Shown piece after piece: positions 7,857-14,723 of a stretch of DNA of 35,263 nt (its first letter is position 1; every line of letters starts with the position of its first letter). The notes beneath the pieces are model-generated. The model worked only from the letters and a program-made list of their open reading frames with translations, had not been told where the DNA came from and did not search any database. Where the stretch lies: the IMG/VR virus record IMGVR_UViG_3300031576_000196, positions 1-35,263 of that record, one strand, 5' to 3'. The stretch comes from a virus. Position numbers and translations under genes: made by a program.

Positions 7857-8152
7857 GAATTCGCAATCTCCAAAAGCACATCGGCGTGGCAGGGAACGGA
7901 TTTCCCATCCTTATCTACAAGTGGGCACCAGCAGGCGAGATTCTTGCCGCGAAGCTCACTTTTAATTGCCGCATGACTGTGAACAATGTGTAGCTGGTAA
8001 GCCAGCACCGCGTTTGCTCTTAGATCATGGGTTGGCTCGTCAATATCGCCGACGCGCCAAGGATTTCCCCACTTCGACGGCCGTCCCACGTAGACGGTGT
8101 TCTCCGGCATCTTCCAGCCCTTTGACCGCTTACGCTGAATCCTCGCTGGCAT
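7853..8152 (-). CDS. DUF4326 family protein
   Basis: A 99-aa protein from the ATG at 8152, which has AAGGA 6 nt upstream. A TTG at 8182 inside a TTGA overlap would add MTDQLLQGHT. The core RKRSKGWKMPENTVYVGRP, KWGNPW and ELRGKNLACWCPL with a late Cys-His (CHADVLLEIAN) is the DUF4326 signature. The family is widespread in phages and metagenomes; its biochemical role is not established to my knowledge. Its position between two DNA methyltransferase genes suggests a link with DNA or nucleotide modification, which is inference only. Confidence 0.85.
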   Translation of the reverse strand: MPARIQRKRSKGWKMPENTVYVGRPSKWGNPWRVGDIDEPTHDLRANAVLAYQLHIVHSHAAIKSELRGKNLACWCPLVDKDGKSVPCHADVLLEIANS

Positions 8153-8159
8153 GGTGTGT

Positions 8160-8181
8160 CCTTGGAGCAGTTGGTCGGTCA
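8160..8181. repeat. Direct repeat at gene starts (copy 2)
   Basis: CCTTGGAGCAGTTGGTCGGT plus CA differs from the copy at 7834-7856 by one base in the shared 22. It spans the TTGA overlap between the Dam C-terminus and the DUF4326 gene. The reverse strand carries CAAGGA, the likely ribosome binding site for the ATG at 8152. Confidence 0.7.
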
Positions 8182-8719
8182 AAGTTTAGAACCCTTCACG
8201 CCGCTCAGCAGTATTGCCTTTCCTAGAAACGCTCCCGCAATTCCGCTAGTCTTGAGACATTCGACGTTATCAGCGCCATAGGCAATCAGCGTGCTTGGGG
8301 CAGTTCCGCTTTTTGGCGCGGCTGCCATCGGCGCGAAAGAAGGCAATCCTTCCATGCAGGAATAGGAAGGCGTCCCCTCGCCACACCACTTGCCATGGGT
8401 CTGTTTCAAGGCGACTGAATATCAACAGGATTCCGTTGCCGTGTTGTGCCATCTTCTCCGCCCACTTGCCGACGTGGGGACCATAGGGCGGGTTGCAGAA
8501 CACGCGGCCTTCCCACGGGAGGCTGAGGCCGTCTTGCGGCGGGCAGATTTGGCGTGCCGCGAGTTGCCAAGGAGAAGTCGGGCAGCCGCATGGGTCAAGC
8601 TCAAATGAGCCCAGCATCTCAACCAAGCGCGGCGGAGTCAGCCAGTCGTTCGTGATGCCTTCGCCGGGGCGTTCATGGCCGAATCCGTCACGCACTGCGA
8701 CTTGCAGTTGGTGGGTCAC
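8179..8719 (-). pseudogene. dam: Dam-type DNA N6-adenine methyltransferase, frameshifted
   Basis: GTG at 8719 (GTGA overlap with the gene upstream) opens a frame with the phage Dam signature: NDWLTPPRLVEMLGSFELD, then DGLSLPWEGRVFCNPPYGP (catalytic NPPY) and AFLFLHGRIAFFRADG. This frame stops at 8270. The expected C-terminus, APSTLIAYGADNVECLKTSG, continues in the +1 frame to a TGA at 8179 that overlaps the next gene's TTG (TTGA), so that end is the authentic one. The interval is 541 nt (3n+1); dropping one A from the AAAAA run in GCCAAAAAGCGG restores about 179 aa. Either an indel (mutation or sequence error) or, less likely, +1 frameshifting. The first 149 residues keep the catalytic motif. 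Confidence 0.8.
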
Positions 8720-9090
8720 TGGCTGGCCTCGACCCGTTCCGCATCTGCCAATTTCTCGGCGCTCAAATCCTTAACCCCTAGCAGCGTCATGCCGCGTTCA
8801 ACCAAGTCCGCACCTAGGCTGGAGGCACAGAGCTGGCTAGCACATGCCTCAGTGGAAGACTGCACATATTCCAGTTCCCGGATGCACAGGTAGAGCAATT
8901 GGGCTTCCCGACTGCACGTCTGCCCCGCAGCTTCCATTGATTCACGGAGGATTGTGCGGGCCATGATCATTCGTTGATAGCGTCCAGGGCCATCAGCCTC
9001 CAGCCCACCGCCTTGAGTAAACTGCTCATAGGCGTCATAGGCTTGCAGGAAAACGGTAAGCGCGTCATCTGGGGTCATTGATGGGGTCAC
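8716..9090 (-). CDS. Small helical protein, function unknown
   Basis: A 124-aa protein from the GTG at 9090 (GTGA overlap with the DUF5131 gene), or 120 aa from the ATG at 9078. The upstream part of the long open frame is antisense to the DUF5131 gene and is not coding. The sequence is mainly helical with scattered Cys (DDALTVFLQAYDAYEQF, RMIMARTILRESMEAAGQTC, LLYLCIRELEYVQ) and ends VEASQ, like the IEDSQ end of its neighbour. No family recognised. Confidence 0.65.
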   Translation of the reverse strand: MTPSMTPDDALTVFLQAYDAYEQFTQGGGLEADGPGRYQRMIMARTILRESMEAAGQTCSREAQLLYLCIRELEYVQSSTEACASQLCASSLGADLVERGMTLLGVKDLSAEKLADAERVEASQ

Positions 9091-9986
9091 TGGCTGTCCT
9101 CGATTGGAAATTCGTTCCACTCCCGGCCATCCAGCAGGCGCCCGGAGCGCTTCTTGCCGAGCCTGGCAAAACCAAGGTCGGCTCGTTGGCCAGCCGCATA
9201 ATCCAACTTCGTCACCGGTGCCCACTCTCCCCACTGCTTGAAGAAGAAGGGCACGCCCGCAGCCTGGCACTGGTCGCGCAGGCTCCGCGCCCAGTCTGGA
9301 TCCATGGGCCGCGCATCAGGGCCGCCCTCGCCGCCGACGATCACCCACTCGAGACCGTCACTGTGAAGGAAAGTCCCGTCCTCCAATGGCTCGCGCACGC
9401 ACGCGGTCAGCCACTGGGAAATGGCAATCGGCCCCAGCAGCGGCTCCGCCGAAATCCCACGCACCGCCGCCGGCGTTTGCAGCAATTCAGGAATCAACCT
9501 GTCGGCCTCAGACTGCGTGCCTGCGCTCACCAGCTCCCAGATGTTCGGCGCGGGCTGCCGTCCCGCGTAGCGTTTCGTCAGGAACTCGCGTCGGCGCTCT
9601 GGGCGCTTGGTGAGCACGATGAGCGTGATGTGTGCAGCCTGCTCCATGACGTCGTAAATCCGGGTGATCCACTCGTCCGGGACGAAGGCTGCGTAGAGGT
9701 CCGTCATCGAGCAGGGGAAACACTTAACCGGCTTGCGCCAATGGAGCGGCTGCGCCAGCGTCTTCTCGTCGAGGAAAATCTCTACCTTGCTGCGCTGGTC
9801 AGCGGCGTAGCGGATGCCGTTCCCGAAGAACGTATTCAGGTTCCGCTTCTCGGCGTAGCAGTGCGCGCACAGGGGTGACACCTTCTCGCAGAACCAGCCG
9901 ATCTTCCCAGTCTCCCGGTTGCGTGCCCGGACGGGATTCCACGTCGGCCCGCCGTCCAGCCACTCGATCTTGCTATGGGCGCTCAC
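9087..9986 (-). CDS. DUF5131 (phage Gp37/Gp68) family protein
   Basis: A 299-aa protein, GTG at 9986. The start SKIEWLDGGPTWNPV followed by FCEKVSPLCAHCYAE is the signature of the Gp37/Gp68 family. The CxxxxxxCxxC spacing is thought to bind a metal or Fe-S centre in a radical-SAM-like barrel. Later motifs such as ITLIVLTKRPERRREFL, VSAGTQSEADRLIPEL, GISAEPLLGPI and WVIVGGEGGPDARPMDPDW are typical of the family and it is full length. The exact activity is not established. It belongs to the cluster with two methyltransferases and DUF4326. Confidence 0.9.
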   Translation of the reverse strand: MSAHSKIEWLDGGPTWNPVRARNRETGKIGWFCEKVSPLCAHCYAEKRNLNTFFGNGIRYAADQRSKVEIFLDEKTLAQPLHWRKPVKCFPCSMTDLYAAFVPDEWITRIYDVMEQAAHITLIVLTKRPERRREFLTKRYAGRQPAPNIWELVSAGTQSEADRLIPELLQTPAAVRGISAEPLLGPIAISQWLTACVREPLEDGTFLHSDGLEWVIVGGEGGPDARPMDPDWARSLRDQCQAAGVPFFFKQWGEWAPVTKLDYAAGQRADLGFARLGKKRSGRLLDGREWNEFPIEDSQ

Positions 9987-10043
9987 TGGCTATCCTCCGT
10001 GCGATCCACTCCGCGACTTCCCTGATAGGCGGCTGGCGCTCAT
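9973..10043 (-). pseudogene. Tiny ORF, probably frameshifted
   Basis: ATG at 10043 overlaps the previous stop (ATGA) but gives only MSASRLSGKSRSGSHGG before a TAG. The neighbouring frame reads far more like protein (QPPIREVAEWIARRIASE) yet has no start codon. The ATG-to-stop interval is 71 nt (3n+2), so one missing base would give a roughly 23-aa product overlapping the start of the DUF5131 gene. Very short; listed because it matches the pattern of other broken genes here. Confidence 0.3.
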
Positions 10044-10347
10044 GGCTTCTTGAATTCGACGAAGTTTCCTCTCTTGTCGAGCGCGTACCACACATCAGGC
10101 TTCAACTTTCCTCGACCTTTACCAGTAAGGGCGCAGCGCATTTCAGCGCGCTTGAGTGTTGGATTCCACCAGGCGAGCGCGATGCAACCTTCAGATCCCA
10201 ATCGGGCGCGGTCACGCGCTCGCCTATCTTCACCGGATGCTTGAAGCCGTTGTGGCTGGAGCCATCGGCGGCGCAAAAGCGAACTACCAGAACTTCACCA
10301 TCGGCATTCGCCCATTGGTGCGGCGGTACGACGTTGGATTCACTCAC
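10040..10347 (-). pseudogene. Small protein, function unknown, frameshifted
   Basis: GTG at 10347, with GAGGA 6 nt upstream, begins a coding-like frame (ADGEVLVVRFCAADGSS, GFKHPVKIGERVTAPDWD) that soon becomes implausible. A second frame covers the rest (GCIALAWWNPTLKRAEMRC, then KLKPDVWYALDKRGNFVEF) and ends at 10040 with an ATGA overlap. The interval is 308 nt (3n+2); one missing base near GATTGGGATC joins them as ...APDWD-LEGCIALAWW. Two overlapping genes are the alternative. No family recognised. Confidence 0.5.
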
Positions 10348-10356
10348 TGAAAGTCC

Positions 10357-10689
10357 TCATTTCGCTGAACACTTCAGGGTTGCGGCATCGCACTTCACGC
10401 CTTCGCCGCGCGCCTTTTCCAGCTTGGCGAGAAGATCGGCCCGTTGTATGGACAGCTTGCTGAATTGCTCGGAGGCGGCCGCAGTTTGCTTCTGCACTTC
10501 GGGGCCATCTTTGCCGCAGGGCGCCCAGGCCAGTTGCCAAAGCTGCTGCTGGATGGTGATGGCCTGGTTGAGCAGCATGAGGTCTTTCTTCTCCTCGGCG
10601 GACAATTCCAGGCTGGCCGGTGTCTGGGCAATGGCCAGAGCTACCAGCAGCCAAGGCAGCGCAAGCCAGGTGAATCTATCGGTTCGCAT
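10357..10689 (-). CDS. Secreted helical protein, function unknown
   Basis: A 110-aa protein, ATG at 10689. Residues 1-22 are a Sec signal peptide (FTWLALPWLLVALAIAQ). The mature part is helical or coiled coil (LELSAEEKKDLMLLNQAI, SEQFSKLSIQRADLLAKLEK) with cysteines at about 58, 100 and 107, so disulfides are possible. It would act in the periplasm or outside the cell; a spanin-like or superinfection role can be imagined but nothing in the sequence decides. It overlaps the excisionase-like gene by 14 nt. Confidence 0.7.
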   Translation of the reverse strand: MRTDRFTWLALPWLLVALAIAQTPASLELSAEEKKDLMLLNQAITIQQQLWQLAWAPCGKDGPEVQKQTAAASEQFSKLSIQRADLLAKLEKARGEGVKCDAATLKCSAK

Positions 10690-10909
10690 GAGTGTTGCCT
10701 CCTTGGTTTTCTGTTGCCTGAATGCAGCCTGCGTGTAGCAGCCTGGCTACCTCGCTCTCGGGAATGCGCACTGAACAGTGCCCCAGCCGGATGAAGCCTA
10801 ACTTGCCGTTGCGGCGCCAGCGGCGGATTAACTCCACGCTCACCCGCAACCGCTCGGCAAGCTCCTGTTGCGTCCACAGACGCTCGCTCTCGCGGAGAAT
10901 GGAGGTCAT
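10676..10909 (-). CDS. Excisionase-like helix-turn-helix DNA-binding protein
   Basis: A 77-aa protein, ATG at 10909 (ATGA overlap with the gene upstream). The sequence LWTQQELAERLRVSVELIRRW, then GKLGFIRLGHCSVRIPESEVARLL, is a winged HTH of the HTH_17/excisionase (MerR-related) type. Expected role: DNA binding, either as directionality factor for the recombinase at 20367 or as a regulator of this operon. The tail (ATENQGGNTHANR) is unstructured. Confidence 0.8.
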   Translation of the reverse strand: MTSILRESERLWTQQELAERLRVSVELIRRWRRNGKLGFIRLGHCSVRIPESEVARLLHAGCIQATENQGGNTHANR

Positions 10910-11181
10910 GCGGGCCGCTCCTGGGCTTCCTCACCTTCCACGATCCCGTAGAGGTAGTAGCGCGCCTGGGCATCGTGCGGCCGGTCGCCAAATTCGGCTT
11001 CGTGGATGCAACTCCTGCAATCGCGGCAGCTGTTGAACTCGGGCAAACCGCGTTCAGTAAGGTTCCAGGTGAACTCCAAACGGGGTCTGGCTATGACTGC
11101 TCCGCACAATGCAGAGCGCGGCAAGTCTACGGAGAAGTCCACCGGCTCCGGGCTGAGGTAGAAGTGGGTGCGGGCGCTCAT
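10906..11181 (-). CDS. Small Cys-rich protein, function unknown
   Basis: A 91-aa protein; the ATG at 11181 overlaps the previous stop (ATGA), so the longer upstream frame is discarded. It contains a Cys cluster (FNSCRDCRSC, plus LCG upstream) that may bind zinc, and an acidic C-terminus (YYLYGIVEGEEAQE). The beginning, SARTHFYLSPEPVDFSVD, is beta-like. No known family. Translationally coupled on both sides. Confidence 0.65.
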   Translation of the reverse strand: MSARTHFYLSPEPVDFSVDLPRSALCGAVIARPRLEFTWNLTERGLPEFNSCRDCRSCIHEAEFGDRPHDAQARYYLYGIVEGEEAQERPA

Positions 11182-11411
11182 GGCTTCCTGCCCGCTACTA
11201 CATGCGCCCAAGTGTCCACCCATTTAATAGCTAATTCCGCGAGACGGTCTGACTGTTGATGCGCACGCTCGCACAAGTGGCAAGGAAAACGGTGATGTTT
11301 CATGTGCTTTTTGCTGCTGATGTCTTCCATCCCTTCGCGTTCCGCGAGTAGGTCAATGTATTCTCTGGCAGCACTCTTCGCCTGTTCATGGGTGGGTGGT
11401 GTACTTCTCAT
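11178..11411 (-). CDS. Small protein with Cys/His motif, function unknown
   Basis: A 77-aa protein, ATG at 11411 overlapping the HNH stop (ATGA), and itself overlapping the next start (ATGA). An N-terminal helix (HEQAKSAAREYIDLLAERE) is followed by KHHRFPCHLCERAHQQSD, a Cys-x-x-Cys-x-x-x-His knuckle, and a C-terminal helix. Possibly zinc or nucleic-acid binding. Family unknown. Confidence 0.65.
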   Translation of the reverse strand: MRSTPPTHEQAKSAAREYIDLLAEREGMEDISSKKHMKHHRFPCHLCERAHQQSDRLAELAIKWVDTWAHVVAGRKP

Positions 11412-11767
11412 GTTTGCTTCCTCTTGCTCCACTGCGGCTCTCCGTGATGCTGGCGATGGCAGGCGTGGCAGACCGCCAGCAGGTTTTCGAGCGCATCCGG
11501 ACCGCCCTTGGCGCGGCTCTGGATGTGGTGGGGCTCGAAGTTGTACCAAGTGATCGGCGTCAGGCAGAGTTCCGAACCTTTCCACGCCTCGCAGACTCCG
11601 CCCGACCGGTTAAACAGATGAATCTTGAGCAGGTGCCACCTCACGGGCGTCAAGGGCACGCGCTTGTTGGGATGCAGCACGGATGGCGGCTTGAATTTCG
11701 CACGCTGGCGCAAAGTGGTGCGGCGCAGGGGCAGGCAGGAACGGGCTAAGGGGGTGCGGCGCAGCAT
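11408..11767 (-). CDS. HNH endonuclease
   Basis: A 119-aa protein from the ATG at 11767 (TGATG overlap); a TTG one codon earlier is possible. The N-terminus is basic (RRTPLARSCLPLRRTTLRQR). The HNH core is near the C-terminus: CEAWKG..LC, then EPHHIQSRAKGGPDALENL and LAVCHACHRQHHG, giving His-His, Asn and His plus four Cys for the structural zinc. Established role of the family: metal-dependent DNA cleavage. In phages such proteins act in packaging when beside terminase, or as accessory nucleases in early regions as here. Confidence 0.88.
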   Translation of the reverse strand: MLRRTPLARSCLPLRRTTLRQRAKFKPPSVLHPNKRVPLTPVRWHLLKIHLFNRSGGVCEAWKGSELCLTPITWYNFEPHHIQSRAKGGPDALENLLAVCHACHRQHHGEPQWSKRKQT

Positions 11768-11958
11768 CAATGTAGGCCTCGAATGAACTTTTCATGGCGA
11801 AGGGCGGCCCCCAAATTAGCATCTTCAAATGCCTTGGAAAAAGACTGCTCCGCCCGCTTATATTCTTCAACAGCCGACTCATAGGCGGTGAGGGCTTCGC
11901 GGAGCCTCTCACAGGCATTCAGTAAGTTATTTTCGACGGGGGAAATTTCGCGTTGCAT
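11767..11958 (-). CDS. Small coiled-coil protein, function unknown
   Basis: A 63-aa protein from the ATG at 11958 (TGATG overlap with the membrane protein gene). The frame upstream is antisense or shadow. It is mostly one long charged helix (NNLLNACERLREALTAYESA, VEEYKRAEQSFSKAFED). Nothing indicates a specific function. Confidence 0.65.
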   Translation of the reverse strand: MQREISPVENNLLNACERLREALTAYESAVEEYKRAEQSFSKAFEDANLGAALRHEKFIRGLH

Positions 11959-12194
11959 CAGAACATCCTCCAGAAGGCCCAATCCAGCAGAATGGCCAGC
12001 AGAATGGCGCACAGGATGCCCAGGACCACGCCAGCAATCAGGAAGAAGGTGAAGGCATGGGCGCGCAAGTTGCGCTTTGAGTGGCGCGCTGATTCGTTCA
12101 CGTCGGCGATGCCGATGAAGTATTGCCCGCTGCGCGGGTAGCAGTCCTCAGTGAGCACCTGGCGATCCGAGACGGGATAAACAATCTTGCTCAT
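11958..12194 (-). CDS. Small membrane protein
   Basis: A 78-aa protein; the ATG at 12194 overlaps the Fis-like gene's stop (ATGA). The soluble N-terminal half includes a Tyr-rich segment (YPRSGQYFIGIADVNES); the C-terminal half is strongly hydrophobic (AFTFFLIAGVVLGILCAILL then AILLDWAFW), one long or two short TM helices. It would sit in the inner membrane. Role unknown; phage-exclusion functions are common for such proteins but unproven here. Confidence 0.7.
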   Translation of the reverse strand: MSKIVYPVSDRQVLTEDCYPRSGQYFIGIADVNESARHSKRNLRAHAFTFFLIAGVVLGILCAILLAILLDWAFWRMF

Positions 12195-12514
12195 GCCCGC
12201 ATCTCGCTCTTGGCGCGGATTTGATCTTTGGCCGGTGGACGCTTGCAGGCCCGCGGATCTATGCCCAGAAGTTCGATGCGGCGGCTCAGGGTGTTGCGGT
12301 GCATCCCCAAGTCGTGTGCCGCCTGGCACTGGTTGCCGCCAACTTCGGTGAGTACCATAGTCAGGTAACGGCGCTCCACTTCCTGGAGCAGTTCATGGCT
12401 GGTGATCTGGCTGCGGCGGGCAGTGGCAATCAGCAGCGTGGCGCAGTTGCCCAAGTCGGTTTCATTGAGCGCTTGCCGAAGCAGGTCTTTCAGGATTTGG
12501 CCAGCTTGTTTCAT
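12191..12514 (-). CDS. Fis-family HTH DNA-binding protein
   Basis: A 107-aa protein, ATG at 12514. Residues about 45-88 (VERRYLTMVLTEVGGNQCQA, AHDLGMHRNTLSRRIELLGI) form the HTH_8 domain of Fis and of NtrC-type activators, where the A.x.LG..R.TL..R pattern is the recognition part. The N-terminal half is helical (LLRQALNETDLGNCATLLI). Expected role: DNA bending or transcription control, possibly of phage early or late switching. It overlaps neighbours on both sides (ATGA). Confidence 0.85.
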   Translation of the reverse strand: MKQAGQILKDLLRQALNETDLGNCATLLIATARRSQITSHELLQEVERRYLTMVLTEVGGNQCQAAHDLGMHRNTLSRRIELLGIDPRACKRPPAKDQIRAKSEMRA

Positions 12515-12717
12515 AATGGCGTCTCCTTGCCCGAGTCGGTCGTTTCCAGGGGCAGGTCCCCTTGGCCGGTAAGAATGTCGCGCGAGAGCTTGCTGATGAC
12601 CTGCTCCAGGCGCATGGTGCGATCTTTGAAGTCCTGTTTCACCAAGGCGTACTCGGCTTGGGTGTCTGCCAGAGCGCGCACTGCATGGGCCAGGCTCTTG
12701 GCTTTTTCGCTCTCCAT
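12511..12717 (-). CDS. Small coiled-coil protein, function unknown
   Basis: A 68-aa protein, ATG at 12717, immediately behind the stop of the gene upstream. A continuous charged helix (KAKSLAHAVRALADTQAEYA, KDRTMRLEQVISKLSRDI) is followed by an acidic tail. Its stop overlaps the Fis-like gene start (ATGA), which suggests coupled expression and perhaps a partner role for that protein. Confidence 0.65.
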   Translation of the reverse strand: MESEKAKSLAHAVRALADTQAEYALVKQDFKDRTMRLEQVISKLSRDILTGQGDLPLETTDSGKETPL

Positions 12718-13449
12718 CTAGTCGGCTCCTTCTTGCTGAATGCGGGCAGCTTGGACCTTGGCACTGTCAGCGGACTTCTTGAGTTGCAGATTCGCGGAAA
12801 CGGCGGGTGCAGGGAGCGGAGTGGCGTGCTTGCGGCAGACCCGGCAGAGCGTTTTGCCGAAATTCTTCCGACTCTCGTAGACTTCTTTGCCGTCCCAGAT
12901 GTCCTCGCCGCACTCGCTGCAAATGGCTGCTGCCATCTGAATCTCCGGCATTTCTTCCGCTGGCGTCGGGGCGAGTCCAGCCAGAACCATTACCCATGCG
13001 AATACGTTGCGGAGAGCTTTGGCGCAAGCCCGAGTTTGCGCCATGCTTCGTATCTGAAAGTCTGGCTTCTTGCTCCAGTTGGGTTCGGAAAACATGCAGG
13101 CGGCTTCGGCTGAGGACACGACGTGGCTGGCAGGATTCACGACTTCGGCGAAAGCGACATAACCGAGGAGGACATCGTGGTTGCGGAGTTCGCGCACCTC
13201 ACGCACCCGTGCGGTATGGCCGAAGAAGGTTGCGACAAACTGCCAATCCTCAGCCTGCGGGTAGCGGCGACCGTTAAATTGAACGTGGCTGCCCTTGCGG
13301 TCCAAGAAGCTCTTGAGTGCCTTTGCGACCTTCTCGGCGCGCGCCAGAACAACCTTCGGCTCTTGGGCAAAATCGGGAACGATGGTGATGGCCTGCGGCT
13401 GCACTACGATGGCTTGCACTTCTGGCGGTTTGCTATCTTCTGGGGTCAT
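12718..13449 (-). CDS. Phage protein, possible recombination/ssDNA accessory, with zinc ribbon
   Basis: A 243-aa protein; the ATG at 13449 overlaps the previous stop (ATGA), so the 15 extra upstream codons are dropped. The core (RRYPQAEDWQFVATFFG, SSAEAACMFSEPNW, FQIRSMAQTRACAKALRNVF, AWVMVLAGLAPTPAEEMP) has the RSMAQTRA.AKA.RN pattern that I associate with phage and plasmid proteins of recombination or replication regions. The family name is not certain. C-terminally there is a zinc ribbon (CSECGED...LCRVC) and a helical tail. No nuclease or ATPase motif is seen. Confidence 0.65.
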   Translation of the reverse strand: MTPEDSKPPEVQAIVVQPQAITIVPDFAQEPKVVLARAEKVAKALKSFLDRKGSHVQFNGRRYPQAEDWQFVATFFGHTARVREVRELRNHDVLLGYVAFAEVVNPASHVVSSAEAACMFSEPNWSKKPDFQIRSMAQTRACAKALRNVFAWVMVLAGLAPTPAEEMPEIQMAAAICSECGEDIWDGKEVYESRKNFGKTLCRVCRKHATPLPAPAVSANLQLKKSADSAKVQAARIQQEGAD

Positions 13450-13760
13450 GGCTGAACCTCCACGCCGGCATCCTGCAGGACGCGCTCGGCGCACAGATAG
13501 CTTGCCTTGATTCCCGCTGCGGCTGAGACAGGTTGCTCAATACCAGGGAAATGCTTTCGCAATTCGCGGAGTAAATCGCGCACAGCGTCTGCGAGCGCCG
13601 GAGCCTGCGCGTAAAGCCCGGCGTCCGCTTCGTTCGTCCAAACATCTGCCGTGGTAATGCGCGGTTCATTGGCCGTGCCTACGTGGATATGTCCGTCAGC
13701 GTGCCACACTGTTAGCGGCCCCAGCGTGGGCTGCGCCTTGCGTTTCGTTTCGGTGGTCAT
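13446..13760 (-). CDS. Small phage protein, function unknown
   Basis: A 104-aa protein, ATG at 13760 (ATGA overlap upstream). The N-terminal half is beta-like (GPLTVWHADGHIHVGTA); the middle has the common phage pattern of an Ala-rich helix after APA (YAQAPALADAVRDLLRELRK), a signature of small accessory proteins in temperate phages. Role unknown. Confidence 0.65.
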   Translation of the reverse strand: MTTETKRKAQPTLGPLTVWHADGHIHVGTANEPRITTADVWTNEADAGLYAQAPALADAVRDLLRELRKHFPGIEQPVSAAAGIKASYLCAERVLQDAGVEVQP

Positions 13761-14131
13761 TGGGATTCCTCCTCCGGCCCCTCGGGGCCGTTGCAGCCGG
13801 GCGGATTCTGGCAGTCGGGTGGCAGGTTGGGATTCTGGTTCTCAAAAGGCGTGCCGCGCAGCTTGCGCCGCATCTCGCAGTGGAAGCAGAGCGGATCCAG
13901 ATTCCCCTGCCAGTCGCGGTTGACGGTTTCCTGCTGACAATTGACGCAGGGCACCAGGGGGAAGAGCAGCCCGCCGCCCACAGGAACCAAATGCGGGCGG
14001 CGGTCACCCCCTTTCTCTCGCGCTTTCAAGTACGCGAGGACACCGTTGATTAAGCTCTCAAGCCGCACGAGTGGTGGATGCGGCGGCCTTGGGCCAGGGA
14101 CGGAGTTTGCGTTCACAAGTTCGGCAGACAT
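13757..14131 (-). CDS. Zinc-knuckle protein, function unknown
   Basis: A 124-aa protein, ATG at 14131. A central four-Cys element (CVNCQQETVNRDW, then DPLCFHCEMRRKL) should bind zinc. The flanks are Pro-rich (GPRPPHPPLVR at the start; Pro, Gly and Glu at the end). The 3' end overlaps the next gene (ATGA); the 5' end overlaps the preceding gene by 74 nt, an unusually long overlap here. Possibly a nucleic-acid-binding accessory protein. Confidence 0.65.
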   Translation of the reverse strand: MSAELVNANSVPGPRPPHPPLVRLESLINGVLAYLKAREKGGDRRPHLVPVGGGLLFPLVPCVNCQQETVNRDWQGNLDPLCFHCEMRRKLRGTPFENQNPNLPPDCQNPPGCNGPEGPEEESQ

Positions 14132-14273
14132 AGCGCCTCCGTGGAGCGAGTTCTGCTAAGTTGTCCCTGGCATGGCCGCACTCCAGCAAATCGAAGTAAC
14201 ACAGTGGCTCCGACCATCCGGTGTCGGCGCGGTAGGGAATGCGCTGCACGATCCTGCGCAAAGGGCGTTTCAT
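14058..14273 (-). CDS. Small zinc-ribbon protein, function unknown
   Basis: A 71-aa protein, ATG at 14273. The sequence RIPYRADTGWSEPLCYFDLL, then ECGHARDNLAEL, RRRYVCRTCERK, is a compact CGH...CxxC zinc ribbon of a type common in small phage proteins. The last third overlaps the next gene in another frame. It is the first gene of the long minus-strand operon after a 255-nt gap with promoter-like features. Confidence 0.65.
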   Translation of the reverse strand: MKRPLRRIVQRIPYRADTGWSEPLCYFDLLECGHARDNLAELAPRRRYVCRTCERKLRPWPKAAASTTRAA

Positions 14274-14528
14274 GGCTGGCTCCGGTTCTCGGTAGAGAAG
14301 TGCGGAGACTAAAAGCAGCGGGAGCTAAAGACCGGCGGAAGGGATGTTTTGTTCCGAAATGGGAACGCAGCCAGAGGACTGAAGCAGTTTTACATAATAT
14401 CTCGACTCGGCGGTTATCGGACACAGCCTGATCTTTCGCCGTGGTCAAGATGAGCCGAGTTGTGCTAGGATGAGCCATTCTTCAACCAACCCACGAGTAA
14501 CTACTGGCGGCGCCGCCCAGACGCCGCC
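14274..14528 (-). promoter_or_regulatory. Leader with candidate promoter and operator of the minus operon
   Basis: A 255-nt stretch without a convincing gene; the antisense ORFs across it have no coding character. On the minus strand a TATTAT box lies at 14394-14399 with no good -35. Downstream of it is the inverted repeat GTTCCGAAATGGGAAC (14351-14366), placed near the expected transcription start as a repressor site would be. GGCGGCGCCGCC (14506-14517), just after the 50-aa gene, is a perfect 12-bp palindrome without a U-run. Confidence 0.35.
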
Positions 14529-14681
14529 TTACTTTTTGGTTTTTGCCCATCGAGCGAGTGCGGCCTTTCTTGCCGATGCTCGCCGCTGTGCTTTGGTGAG
14601 CTTCTTGGCTTTGGCCTTACCGCCCAAACGGGCAAATTCGGTGACCGTCATCGGTTGCGTACTTGTGGGCATCTGAGACAT
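14529..14681 (-). CDS. Small basic protein (50 aa)
   Basis: ATG at 14681 gives 50 residues: MTVTEFARLGGKAKAKKL at 11-28, then QRRASARKAALARWAKTKK. This pattern (a short LGGKA.AKKLT motif followed by a basic ARKAA.ARW tail) is a recognisable type of very small phage or bacterial protein, probably DNA binding. It lies between the MerR-like gene and the long operon and may belong to the control region. No Shine-Dalgarno stands out. Confidence 0.65.
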   Translation of the reverse strand: MSQMPTSTQPMTVTEFARLGGKAKAKKLTKAQRRASARKAALARWAKTKK

Positions 14682-14723
14682 AGGGGAAACTCTAATGCCT
14701 ACAAGTAGGCTTTGTCAAGAACT

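Noticed and set aside
14113-14478. Minus-strand ORF across the operon leader (121 aa)
   Set aside because: Low-quality composition, overlaps the zinc-ribbon gene in another frame, and lies on promoter-like sequence.
14506-14517. GGCGGCGCCGCC palindrome as a terminator of the 50-aa gene
   Set aside because: It has no loop and no T-run on either strand; kept only as a note in the leader entry.
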